Source: Nitrospiraceae bacterium
Lineage (GTDB): Bacteria > Nitrospirota > UBA9217
NCBI GenBank assembly: GCA_003454665.1
Contig: DMKB01000045.1
Span: forward strand, 1-12,891
Direction: 5' to 3'
Length of the DNA stretch: 12,891 bases
Within the stretch, counting starts at the first letter, position 1. Each line of letters begins with the position of its first letter. Positions 1 to 7,378 of this stretch are shown here, piece after piece. Made by a program: the position numbers and the translations under genes. The notes below the pieces were generated by a model. It was not told the DNA's origin. It made no database searches and worked only from the letters and a program-made list of their open reading frames with translations.

Positions 1-1
1 C

Positions 2-727
2 TGGATCACCGTGGCCATGGTCGGTGCGCGGTCCGCGGCCATGGGCTTCAACCGTTGGGTCGACCGGGAGTATGACGCGGCCAACCCGAGGACGAGCGTG
101 CGGGCCCTGCCCAAAGGGCTGGTGACCCCCCTTCAAGTCATGCTCTTTACGCTGCTCTCGTCGGTCGTGCTTGTTTTTGCAGCCTTCATGCTGAATCGTC
201 TGGCATTCATCCTCTCGCCCCTTGCTCTGGCCGTCGTATTTTTTTATTCCTATACCAAGCGCTTCACCTTCCTGTCCCATGCATTTCTCGGACTCGCCAT
301 ATCGCTCGCACCCATTGGCGCCTGGATAGCTGTTGCGGCCAGGATTGAGCTTCCGGCCCTCGTCCTCGGCGCTGCGGTGTTGTTCTGGCTCACGGGCTTC
401 GATGTCCTGTATGCGCTTCAGGATATGGAATTCGACAGAAAAGCTGGCCTCCGTTCGATACCGCAGCGGTTCGGTATACGACGATCACTCTGGATTGCCC
501 GTGCAGCCCATGGAACAACGATCATTGCCCTTATTGCGCTGTATTGTATGCTTCCCCTCGGATGGTTCTATCTCGCCGGCATCGGCATCGCCTTCGGACT
601 CCTTGTATACGAACACCGGCTCGTGAAGGAAGGCGATCTTTCGAAGCTGGACATGGCGTTCTTCAATATGAACGGCTTTATCAGTGTTGCGATTTTTGTC
701 TTTACCCTGCTTGATACTCTCGTTTAA
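2..727 (+). CDS. UbiA-family prenyltransferase (MqnP/UbiA-like), 5' end cut by window
   Basis: Integral membrane aromatic prenyltransferase that would attach a polyprenyl chain to an aromatic quinone precursor. Reading is open to the left edge (W-I-T precede the GTG at 11), so the true start lies outside; about 240 of the roughly 290 residues usual for the family are visible. The first Asp-rich prenyl-diphosphate/Mg motif is clear: N at nt 50, D at nt 62 and D at nt 74 (NRWVDREYD), followed by NPRT and a LPKG turn. The second motif, DVLYALQD..FDRKAGLRSIP, spans nt 401-463 with Asp codons at 401, 422 and 434. Several hydrophobic transmembrane stretches surround these motifs. The wording of motif 2 (YALQDxEFDRxxGLxSIP) resembles enzymes annotated as 4-hydroxybenzoate polyprenyltransferase or MqnP of the futalosine menaquinone route. 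Which quinone is made cannot be decided here, because the upstream neighbours are missing. Confidence 0.9.
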   Translation, partial: WITVAMVGARSAAMGFNRWVDREYDAANPRTSVRALPKGLVTPLQVMLFTLLSSVVLVFAAFMLNRLAFILSPLALAVVFFYSYTKRFTFLSHAFLGLAISLAPIGAWIAVAARIELPALVLGAAVLFWLTGFDVLYALQDMEFDRKAGLRSIPQRFGIRRSLWIARAAHGTTIIALIALYCMLPLGWFYLAGIGIAFGLLVYEHRLVKEGDLSKLDMAFFNMNGFISVAIFVFTLLDTLV

Positions 728-785
728 CGAAAGCGCAACGGTACCGGCGTGAGAAATTCGGGAGAGGTAGTAAGGAGGTCCATGT

Positions 786-1313
786 ATGAAACGGTATGTC
801 ACAGAGGAAAGAGGGCGTTGTCTCATAACGGCGTCCCTGGTGTTGACGCTCGGTTTGTCACTCGCTTGCAACGCTGTGGGGACGGTACAAGCCGGTGATT
901 TTGACGGCCTCAAAGAGGTGAAAGCGGTCTGGGACGTCAGGGTCTCCGAGGAAGACGTTTTTCAAGATAGAATGGACCTTATTCACCAGGCAGCCGATGT
1001 CCTGAAAAAGAACGGGGTGCGGCCCCTCTTCGTCATTGCGCTGAACGGTCCGGCGGTCTTGTTCGCTACCAGAACGCTGAAAGGTACGGCGGCGGATGGT
1101 GATACGATTGGCGCACTGCCTGCTATCCAAAAAATGATGGGTCAGATGCGACGCGACGGTATTCGCTTTGAGACTTGCGGCGTATCAATGAAACGGAACA
1201 AGATTTCTGAAAAAAATGTCATACCCATGATGGATGTTCAGGACCACATCTGGGCGAACATCCTGGCTCTTCAGAACAAGGGCTATGCTTATATGCCGGT
1301 TTTTGAACAATGA
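786..1313 (+). CDS. Exported DsrE/DsrF-like family protein
   Basis: 175 residues. A basic N-terminus followed by a hydrophobic stretch (residues about 14-29) and a V-Q-A/G site near residue 36 looks like a Sec signal peptide cleaved by signal peptidase I. A lipobox reading at S-L-A-C28 is possible but poor. The mature part has the DsrE-like alternation: a strand with WDVR (49-52), a helix, the strand LFVIALNGPAV (81-91), a helix containing the IQKMM stretch, then the conserved FETCGVSM segment with Cys131, and a C-terminal LQNKGYAYMPV. DsrE/YchN-like proteins take part in sulfur transfer or are of unknown function; an exported one is less usual. The start at 786 is set by AAGGAGG at 772-778 with a 7-base spacer. 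It lies 58 bases after the prenyltransferase gene and 86 bases before the YbjQ block. The family assignment is by pattern; the function is unknown. Confidence 0.75.
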   Translation: MKRYVTEERGRCLITASLVLTLGLSLACNAVGTVQAGDFDGLKEVKAVWDVRVSEEDVFQDRMDLIHQAADVLKKNGVRPLFVIALNGPAVLFATRTLKGTAADGDTIGALPAIQKMMGQMRRDGIRFETCGVSMKRNKISEKNVIPMMDVQDHIWANILALQNKGYAYMPVFEQ

Positions 1314-1399
1314 AGCGCCAGTGAGCAACGGGCGTACGGTCCTGGAAGCAGAAAGGAACGAGTCAGGTTTGAACTCATAGCAATTGAAGGAGGATATGC

Positions 1400-1714
1400 A
1401 TGATATTGACAAACGTGGAAACAGTGCCGGGAAAGAGGATTGCCGAGCATTTCGGCGTCGTATCGGGAAGTACCGTTCGTGCAAAACACGTGGGAAGGGA
1501 CATCATGGCGAGCTTCAAAAACATTATCGGTGGCGAGTTGAAGGGATATACCGAACTGCTGAACGACTCCCGGAAGCAGGCGACCGACCGCATGATGGAA
1601 CAGGCACGGCAACTCGGGGCGAATGCCATCCTGAATGTCCGTTTTGCCACTTCCTCCGTAGCGCAGGGTGCATCGGAGCTTTTCGTCTATGGCACAGCCG
1701 TCAGGGTCGAATAG
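1400..1714 (+). CDS. YbjQ/UPF0145 family protein (soluble)
   Basis: 104 residues, the full usual length of a YbjQ (UPF0145, 'heavy-metal-binding domain') protein. Family hallmarks are visible: the start MILTNVETVPGKRI, the G-x-V-x-G-S-T-V segment, the central IIGGELKGYTELL, the helix with A..RM..QA..LGANAILNVRF, and the C-terminal VYGTAVRVE strand. Despite the family's domain name there is no cysteine or histidine cluster here, and a metal role is not shown by the sequence. E. coli YbjQ forms a ring-like pentamer; its function remains unclear. The start is supported by AAGGAGG at 1387-1393 with a 6-base spacer. It is followed 16 bases later by a membrane-anchored paralogue, so the two were probably generated by duplication and are co-transcribed. 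Confidence 0.9.
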   Translation: MILTNVETVPGKRIAEHFGVVSGSTVRAKHVGRDIMASFKNIIGGELKGYTELLNDSRKQATDRMMEQARQLGANAILNVRFATSSVAQGASELFVYGTAVRVE

Positions 1715-1730
1715 GGGAAAGGAAGCCCAT

Positions 1731-2183
1731 ATGGAACAGCTCATTACCTTTGTTGTCCTTATAGCGATCGGCTATTTCGCAGGCACTGCCGCTGAATCGA
1801 GGCACTACCGCTCGATACGAGAACGGGAACGACAATTCCTGAACCTTCCCGCCGTAACGGCAAGGAATTTTCTCGACGACCGTGAGGAGGTCGCAGGGAC
1901 CATGCTGGTCTACGGCAATGTGGTGGTATCGCTGGATTACTTCAAGCGCATTCTGGCAGGCTTGCGTAACATCTTCGGCGGCGAAGTCAAGTCCTATTTG
2001 ACTCTTATTGACCGGGCACGGCGGGAGGCGGTTTTGCGGGCCAAGAAGATGGCCGGAAACGCCGATATCATCCTGAACCTGCGCATCGAAACCTCGTCTA
2101 TCGGTCAGAACGCTAACCGGAAAAATGCAGTCGGCAGTATTGAGGTGCTGGCCTATGGAACTGCAGTGACATTAAAAAAATGA
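1731..2183 (+). CDS. Membrane-anchored YbjQ/UPF0145-like protein
   Basis: 150 residues from the ATG at 1731. I prefer this start to the in-frame ATG at 1668, because the latter would overlap the preceding gene by 47 bases, whereas 1731 has a GGGGAAAGGA ribosome site at 1714-1723. The N-terminus (about residues 3-17, LITFVVLIAIGYFAG) is one hydrophobic segment acting as a membrane anchor or uncleaved signal, followed by a charged linker (RHYRSIRERERQ). The rest is a divergent YbjQ domain: it shares with the upstream gene IFGGEVKSYLTLIDRARREA, the AxxxxxILNLRxETSSIGQ stretch and the terminal AYGTAVTLKK. An insertion (ANRKNAVG) precedes the last strand. Its stop codon overlaps the M48 peptidase start (ATGA at 2180-2183), which implies translational coupling. 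It may place the YbjQ ring at the membrane; that is inference. Confidence 0.85.
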   Translation: MEQLITFVVLIAIGYFAGTAAESRHYRSIRERERQFLNLPAVTARNFLDDREEVAGTMLVYGNVVVSLDYFKRILAGLRNIFGGEVKSYLTLIDRARREAVLRAKKMAGNADIILNLRIETSSIGQNANRKNAVGSIEVLAYGTAVTLKK

Positions 2184-2992
2184 AGTACACGCCGAAAGAG
2201 CTGCAAGACGATGTTACTATTTCTAATGCCTCTCCGCTGAAAGAATTTTTCGTTCTCTTAGGCGGCCTTCTCGGTATATTGCTGGTCGTGTATGTCGCTC
2301 TCGGTTTTGCCGTCGAACTGGTTGTGTCGAGACTGTCACCCGAATACGAGGAATTTCTCGGCGGATTCTTTGCAAACAGGTACGATCAGGGAGAGAAGTC
2401 AGAGCAGGAGAGACGATTGCAGCAGCTTCTTGACGACCTCGCGGGAAAGAAGGGGAAGGACGGCAGGAGGTATCGCGTTCACGTGGTGCAGCATCCGAAC
2501 GTAAATGCTGCTGCCCTTCCGGGCGGTCATATTCTCATTTTCGATGCGCTTATCAGTGAAGTTGAGTCGGAAAATGAACTGTCCTTCGTCTTGGCCCACG
2601 AACTCGGTCATTTTGCCAACAGGGACCACCTGCGGGGATTCGGCAGAGGACTGGTATTGCTCGTGCTCTCGACGGCGGTATTCGGGCAGGACAGTTCCAT
2701 CAGCGGCTTTTTTCTGAACTCATTGCAAAATGTGGAAGTGCAATTCTCTCAGCGTCAGGAGAAAAAAGCCGATCTCAGGGCAGTTGACTTATTGCAGAGG
2801 AAGTATGGACACGTCTCCGGGGCAACTGATTTTCTCGAGGATATCTCCAAGATGGATAAGAAGGGCCGCGTTGCGTACTTTTTTGCCACCCATCCTTATC
2901 CGCGGGACAGAATTACGGCTATTGAAGAATATATTGTTAGTCAGCAATATGTCCAGAAGGAGAAAACAGCACTGGACCCGCTCTTTCGGTGA
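2180..2992 (+). CDS. M48-family zinc metallopeptidase, membrane-anchored
   Basis: 270 residues. A single hydrophobic span at about residues 22-50 anchors the protein. The catalytic domain has NAAALPGGHILI (109-120), then the zinc-binding HELGH at 140-144 (His140, catalytic Glu141, His144). The third-ligand motif is QEKKADLRAVDLL, with Glu194 followed by AD at 197-198. The late conserved THPYPRDRI (His238) is also present, so the active site looks intact. Peptidases of this type (M48, the BepA/HtpX/LoiP superfamily) degrade or check envelope and membrane proteins. There is one N-terminal anchor and no TPR tail, so it is not BepA-like in length. The start overlaps the stop of the membrane YbjQ paralogue by 4 bases, so the two are translationally coupled. 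Whether the YbjQ proteins regulate, recruit or are substrates of this protease is unknown. Confidence 0.93.
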   Translation: MKYTPKELQDDVTISNASPLKEFFVLLGGLLGILLVVYVALGFAVELVVSRLSPEYEEFLGGFFANRYDQGEKSEQERRLQQLLDDLAGKKGKDGRRYRVHVVQHPNVNAAALPGGHILIFDALISEVESENELSFVLAHELGHFANRDHLRGFGRGLVLLVLSTAVFGQDSSISGFFLNSLQNVEVQFSQRQEKKADLRAVDLLQRKYGHVSGATDFLEDISKMDKKGRVAYFFATHPYPRDRITAIEEYIVSQQYVQKEKTALDPLFR

Positions 2993-3081
2993 TGGCCGTC
3001 ATCGCACTGAGCGAGGGTTCCTGACGGAAGGCACGTGATATCTGTTTGTAGCTCTCTACACCGTTCACTAAAGAAAGAAGG

Positions 3082-3609
3082 ATGTCGAAATTCATGACAG
3101 TCAATACTCACGAACGAATCCTGAAGGCGCCACTTGCGAAGGTGGGAGAGCTGATCGATCGACTGGCTTCTCCTGATGACCCTTTCTGGCCCCATGACCG
3201 CTGGCCGGCGATGAAGTTCAACGGCCCCCTCGGCGTCGGGGTCGTCGGCGGACACGGTCCGATCCGCTACTTTGTCGAGGATTACTCGCCGGGTCGCTCT
3301 GTCTGTTTTCGGTTTACGGCTCCTCAGGGGTTTTTCGGGACCCACGCTTTCGAAGCCGACGAACTCTCTCCCGGGACGGTCCGGCTTCGCCACATCATCG
3401 AGATGGACCTTATTGGTCCCGCCCGGTTCTCCTGGCCTGCAGTTTTTGAGCCACTCCACGACGCATTGCTCGAAGATGCCCTTGACCGCGCCGAGGCCTT
3501 TGTTTCGAACCAGCCGGTACACCAGCGTGAATGGCCGCTGAAGGTCAAACTGATGCGAGGGGCTCTGGACAAGGGCCGGAAGGTTTTCAGCGTTCTGAAA
3601 AAAAAATGA
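3082..3609 (+). CDS. SRPBCC (START-like) family protein, function unknown
   Basis: 175 residues, no signal peptide and no membrane segment. It begins with THERILKAPLAKVGELIDRL, the typical first strand and helix of the SRPBCC/Bet v1 fold, and contains WPHDRWPAM (36-44), LGVGVVGGHGPIRY (50-63), CFRFTAP (75-81) and GTHAFEAD (86-93), followed by a strand-rich part and a long C-terminal helix. The conserved GGHGPIRY and FRFTAPxGFxGTHxFE segments mark a narrow SRPBCC subfamily usually annotated as hypothetical; it should bind a hydrophobic ligand in its cavity, but none is known. The start is ambiguous: ATG at 3082 sits directly against the AAGAAGG purine run (3075-3081), whereas the in-frame ATG at 3094 has that run about 12 bases upstream and gives MTVNTHER, so 3094 may be the true start. 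It ends 50 bases before pepN. Confidence 0.7.
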   Translation: MSKFMTVNTHERILKAPLAKVGELIDRLASPDDPFWPHDRWPAMKFNGPLGVGVVGGHGPIRYFVEDYSPGRSVCFRFTAPQGFFGTHAFEADELSPGTVRLRHIIEMDLIGPARFSWPAVFEPLHDALLEDALDRAEAFVSNQPVHQREWPLKVKLMRGALDKGRKVFSVLKKK

Positions 3610-3659
3610 GGAGAAGGGAAGAGGAGATAAACCGAACTCCCTACCAGAGTTAATCCATA

Positions 3660-6314
3660 ATGGACGCACAGCCTCACGAGAAACCCAAGACCATCTATCT
3701 CAAGGACTATCGCCCGCCCGATTACCGTATCGACACGGCGAACCTTCAGTTTGAACTCGATGAAACGAAGACGCGCGTCAAGTCGCTCTTCGTGATCACG
3801 AGCAACTACGATCGCGCTAATGGTGTTCGCCCCCTGGTCCTGGACGGTAATGACCTGAAGCTCAGGTACGTCAAAATGGACGGCACGGTGCTCGAGACGG
3901 GCGACTATACCGTCGATGAGGAATCTCTGACGATCCCTCACGTTCCCGAACAGTTCACCCTCGAGATAGAGACGGAGATGAATCCTCGCGATAACACGTC
4001 CCTCTCGGGCCTGTACCTGTCGGGAGGCAGCTATTTTACCCAATGCGAGGCCGAGGGATTCAGAAAGATCACCTACTTCATCGACCGGCCCGACAACATG
4101 ACGCAATTCCTCACCACCGTCATTGCAGGCCGGTCCACGCACCCGGTCCTCCTTTCGAACGGCAATCCCGAAGGCATCGGCGAACTGGACGGGAACCGCC
4201 ACTTTGCCACATGGCACGATCCCTTCCCGAAACCATCGTATCTCTTTGCCCTCGTGGCCGGCGACCTTGCGCGCGTTGACGACGTATTTATCACCCGGTC
4301 GGGCAGCATGGTCAAACTCCATCTCTACGTACAACGCCATAATATCGACAAATGCGGACACGCCATGGCATCACTCAAGCGGGCAATGAAGTGGGATGAA
4401 GAGGTCTATGGCAGGGAGTACGACCTGGATGTGTTCATGATCGTGGCTGTCGATGACTTCAACATGGGCGCCATGGAGAACAAGGGACTGAACATCTTTA
4501 ATTCCAAATATGTCCTGGCCGATCCCCAGACCGCCACGGACACTGACTTTCAGAACATCGAAGGCGTTGTCGCGCACGAATACTTCCACAACTGGTCCGG
4601 TGACCGCGTTACCTGCCGCGACTGGTTTCAATTGAGTCTCAAGGAAGGCTTCACGGTCTTTCGCGACCAGCACTACATGGAAGACGTTACCTCCCGGGGG
4701 GTCAGGCGCATTGGCGACGTCAACATCCTGCGCACCCACCAATTCCGCGAAGACGCCGGCCCCATGGCGCATCCGGTGCGGCCCGAATCGTACGTCGAGA
4801 TCAATAATTTCTATACCCTCACCGTTTACAACAAGGGTGCCGAGGTCGTAGGCATGCTCCGTACGCTCCTCGGACCCCGGGGCTTCCGGGGGGGCACGGA
4901 CCTCTATTTCGACCGCCACGACGGTAAGGCAGTCACGACCGACGATTTCGTGCAGGCCATGGAAGAGGCGACTGGCCTTGATCTTTCGCAATTTTCCCTC
5001 TGGTACTCCCAGGCAGGCACGCCGGAACTTCACGTAGCGCGCCGCTATGATCTCCAGGCCCGGACCTACACCCTCATCATACACCAGACCTGCCCGCCGA
5101 CGCCGGGGCAGCCCGAGAAAAAGCCCATGCATATTCCCTTTGCCATCGGTCTCCTCGATAAAGACGGGAATGAATTGCCAGTGCAGCTCCCGGGTGAACC
5201 ACGGGTTGCCGTCGGAACACGGGTGCTCGAGCTCCGGAAGGAAGTGGAGACTTTTGTGTTCACCGGCATCCCCCATGAGCCCGTGCCGTCGCTGCTGCGC
5301 GGTTTTTCCGCGCCCGTCAGGATGCAGCTGGAACGCATGGATGAGGAGCTTCTCTTCCTCATGGCATACGATACCGACGAGTTCACCCGGTGGGACGCGG
5401 GCCAGCAGCTCGCAGTCAAATTCATCATGAACCTCGTGGAAGATGTGCAGACAGGACGGGAGCTCAAGCTGAGTCGCGATTTTATCAATGCCTTCAAAAA
5501 GACGCTCGAGAACACGGCCATGGACAAGGCATTCCTTGCCATGGCGCTCACCCTGCCGTCGGAAACGTATCTTGCGGACTTCATGGCAGTCATCGATCCC
5601 ACGGCCATTTATGAGGCAAGGCGGTTTGTTCAGAAGACGCTGGCCCGGGAATTGAAACAGAGCTTTGTGAAAACGTATGAGCAGAATAACGATACCGGAC
5701 CATACCGAATCGACCAGGAGTCCATTGCACGGCGCACTCTCAGAAATCTCTGCCTTGCCTATCTTGCTGAACTTGGAGAACCGGACAGCGTCCGGCTCTG
5801 CGTGGACCAGTTTCTCTTCGGCGGCAACATGACGAACGTGATTGCGGGACTCGTGAATCTTGCGAACATGGACTGCCCGGAACGGGGCGATGTTCTCAGG
5901 TTTTTTTACGAGCGGTGGAAACACGATCCCCTCGTAATGGACAAGTGGCTGGCGATCCAGGCGTCGTCCCGGCTGCCGGACACGCTGGATGTCGTGAAAG
6001 GACTCATGGAACACCCGGCTTTCAATATAAAGAACCCGAACAAGGTGCGGGCGCTGATCGGCGCCTTTTCCCAGGGGAACGCCCTTCGCTTTCATGATGC
6101 GAGCGGTGCCGGGTATGCCTTTCTCGCCGACCGTATCCTGCAGATAGACCCCCTGAATCCTCAGATAGCTGCGCGTCTGGTGAATCCCTTTACGCAGTGG
6201 AAGCGGTACGATGAGCACAGACGGGCCCTGATGAAAGCCCAGCTCGAACGGATCGAAAAGACGCCGAAGCTTTCGAAGGACGTGTACGAGGTGGCGTCGA
6301 AGAGTTTGGCGTAA
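3660..6314 (+). CDS. pepN: Aminopeptidase N (M1 family)
   Basis: Broad-specificity zinc aminopeptidase that removes N-terminal residues from peptides in the cytoplasm. The 884 residues match the E. coli-type PepN length (about 870). The N-terminal beta domain opens with YLKDYRPPDYRIDTANLQF. The substrate-binding GAMEN is at 270-274. The zinc site is HEYFH at 306-310 with Glu307 as general base, and the third ligand Glu329 in LKEGFTVFRDQ lies 19 residues after His310, as in E. coli. Tyr390 in TVYNKGAEV matches the transition-state-stabilising tyrosine. The alpha-helical C-terminal domain (about 550-884) is complete. There is no signal peptide. The start ATG at 3660 has no strong ribosome site (only CAGAG near 3645), but starting there gives the expected family N-terminus. 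It is probably a housekeeping gene; no functional link to its neighbours is evident. Confidence 0.97.
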   Translation: MDAQPHEKPKTIYLKDYRPPDYRIDTANLQFELDETKTRVKSLFVITSNYDRANGVRPLVLDGNDLKLRYVKMDGTVLETGDYTVDEESLTIPHVPEQFTLEIETEMNPRDNTSLSGLYLSGGSYFTQCEAEGFRKITYFIDRPDNMTQFLTTVIAGRSTHPVLLSNGNPEGIGELDGNRHFATWHDPFPKPSYLFALVAGDLARVDDVFITRSGSMVKLHLYVQRHNIDKCGHAMASLKRAMKWDEEVYGREYDLDVFMIVAVDDFNMGAMENKGLNIFNSKYVLADPQTATDTDFQNIEGVVAHEYFHNWSGDRVTCRDWFQLSLKEGFTVFRDQHYMEDVTSRGVRRIGDVNILRTHQFREDAGPMAHPVRPESYVEINNFYTLTVYNKGAEVVGMLRTLLGPRGFRGGTDLYFDRHDGKAVTTDDFVQAMEEATGLDLSQFSLWYSQAGTPELHVARRYDLQARTYTLIIHQTCPPTPGQPEKKPMHIPFAIGLLDKDGNELPVQLPGEPRVAVGTRVLELRKEVETFVFTGIPHEPVPSLLRGFSAPVRMQLERMDEELLFLMAYDTDEFTRWDAGQQLAVKFIMNLVEDVQTGRELKLSRDFINAFKKTLENTAMDKAFLAMALTLPSETYLADFMAVIDPTAIYEARRFVQKTLARELKQSFVKTYEQNNDTGPYRIDQESIARRTLRNLCLAYLAELGEPDSVRLCVDQFLFGGNMTNVIAGLVNLANMDCPERGDVLRFFYERWKHDPLVMDKWLAIQASSRLPDTLDVVKGLMEHPAFNIKNPNKVRALIGAFSQGNALRFHDASGAGYAFLADRILQIDPLNPQIAARLVNPFTQWKRYDEHRRALMKAQLERIEKTPKLSKDVYEVASKSLA

Positions 6315-6404
6315 AAGAAAAACAGTGTTCCGCAAAGGACACGAAGAAAGGCCGGCACGGTACCGCATGATTAAAAAAGGTTTTTCCCGCGAGGTAAGGC
6401 CCGT

Positions 6405-7274
6405 ATGAGAGAAGTTTCCAGGACCGTGTCCACCCGTGACAGAGCAACGATTTCGTACCGGGTCATCCGGGGGGAATCACCTCGACGGGTCATCATCCTC
6501 ATCCACGGCATGGCGAGCAACATGACGCGGTGGTCCGAGTTTGTAGAAAAGACCGAACTTAAGGACTCCTGGGACCTGCTGCGGCTGGATCTGCGCGGCC
6601 ATGCCCGGTCCCTGTATCGTGGAAAAACCGGCATGAAGGTCTGGTGTGATGATATCAAGACTATTCTTGACCACGAGGGATACGAGAAAGCCGTTCTCAT
6701 GGGCCACTGTCTGGGTGCGAACATTGCCCTTCAGTTCGCGAACCGCCATCCCGATAATACTGCCGGCCTTATCCTGATCGAGCCAATGCCCCATGAGGCC
6801 CTGACCGGGGCGCTCAAGACGTTCCAGCCGCTGAAGCCGCTGTTTATCATCGCGATCCTGCTGATCCGTTTCCTGAACCGCCTCGGTTTGTATCGCCGCC
6901 ATTTCACGCATCTCGATCTCCAGGAAATGGACCGCCGGACCAGGGTCGCCATGGCGGAGCAGGGGTCGGACCGGGCAATGCTGAAGCGATACGCCGTGCC
7001 CTGGCACGATCTGCAGCTCTTGCCCAGTACAAATTATTTTCAAGAATTTCTCGAAGTAAGCCGTCCGCTGCCGCCCCTTGCCGGGATTACCGCGCCTGTT
7101 CTCGCGCTGCTCTCTTCGGGAAAGCGGCTGAGCGATCCCGAGATAACCCGAAGAACACTCGAAGACCTGCCGGATTGCCGTATCGTGATGCTCGATGCCC
7201 ATCACTGGATACCGACGGAAAAGCCGGCGGAGATGATGGAGGCCGTACAGCAGTGGTGTGGAAGACTCGCATAG
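6405..7274 (+). CDS. Alpha/beta-fold hydrolase with Cys nucleophile motif (GHCLG)
   Basis: 289 residues. The oxyanion-hole motif HGMASN (34-39) follows the strand RVIILI; RLDLRGHARS (60-69) is the typical second signature; the nucleophile elbow reads G100-H101-C102-L103-G104, that is cysteine rather than serine. A likely acid is Asp244 (SSGKRLSDPEI), and the base is His266 or His267 in LDAHHWIP. A cap region at about 130-200 contains a strongly hydrophobic helix (LFIIAILLIRFL). The overall shape is that of a small esterase, lipase-like or thioester-active hydrolase. The cysteine elbow is known in dienelactone hydrolases and PHA synthases, but length and other motifs do not clearly match either, so no substrate is assigned. 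The start is supported by GAGGTAAGG at 6391-6399. It lies 90 bases after pepN and may be transcribed with it. Confidence 0.9.
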   Translation: MREVSRTVSTRDRATISYRVIRGESPRRVIILIHGMASNMTRWSEFVEKTELKDSWDLLRLDLRGHARSLYRGKTGMKVWCDDIKTILDHEGYEKAVLMGHCLGANIALQFANRHPDNTAGLILIEPMPHEALTGALKTFQPLKPLFIIAILLIRFLNRLGLYRRHFTHLDLQEMDRRTRVAMAEQGSDRAMLKRYAVPWHDLQLLPSTNYFQEFLEVSRPLPPLAGITAPVLALLSSGKRLSDPEITRRTLEDLPDCRIVMLDAHHWIPTEKPAEMMEAVQQWCGRLA

Positions 7275-7378
7275 CGCCGCATCGCTTTGAACAGTACCGC
7301 TCGTGAACGCCCGTGTCCATCTGGCAGCATTATCGTTCGTATTCATTTCCCTGATGCACCGGCGACATTTGCTCACCA

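Noticed and set aside
1668..1730. Earlier in-frame start for the membrane YbjQ paralogue
   Set aside because: It would overlap the preceding gene by 47 bases, lacks a ribosome site and would put a polar stretch before the membrane anchor.
3324..4361. A 345-codon open frame on the - strand over the SRPBCC gene and the start of pepN
   Set aside because: It has the same register effect over pepN, no recognisable protein features, and it crosses two well-supported + strand genes.
6325..6342. GTGTTCC/GGACAC hairpin after pepN as a terminator
   Set aside because: The short stem has a bulge and no T-run follows, so it does not meet the pattern of an intrinsic terminator.
4371..6368. A 665-codon open frame on the - strand across pepN
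   Set aside because: It is in codon register with pepN, so its stops would need sense TTA, CTA or TCA codons, which this GC-leaning gene avoids. The translation shows no family motif, while the + strand has a complete M1 peptidase.
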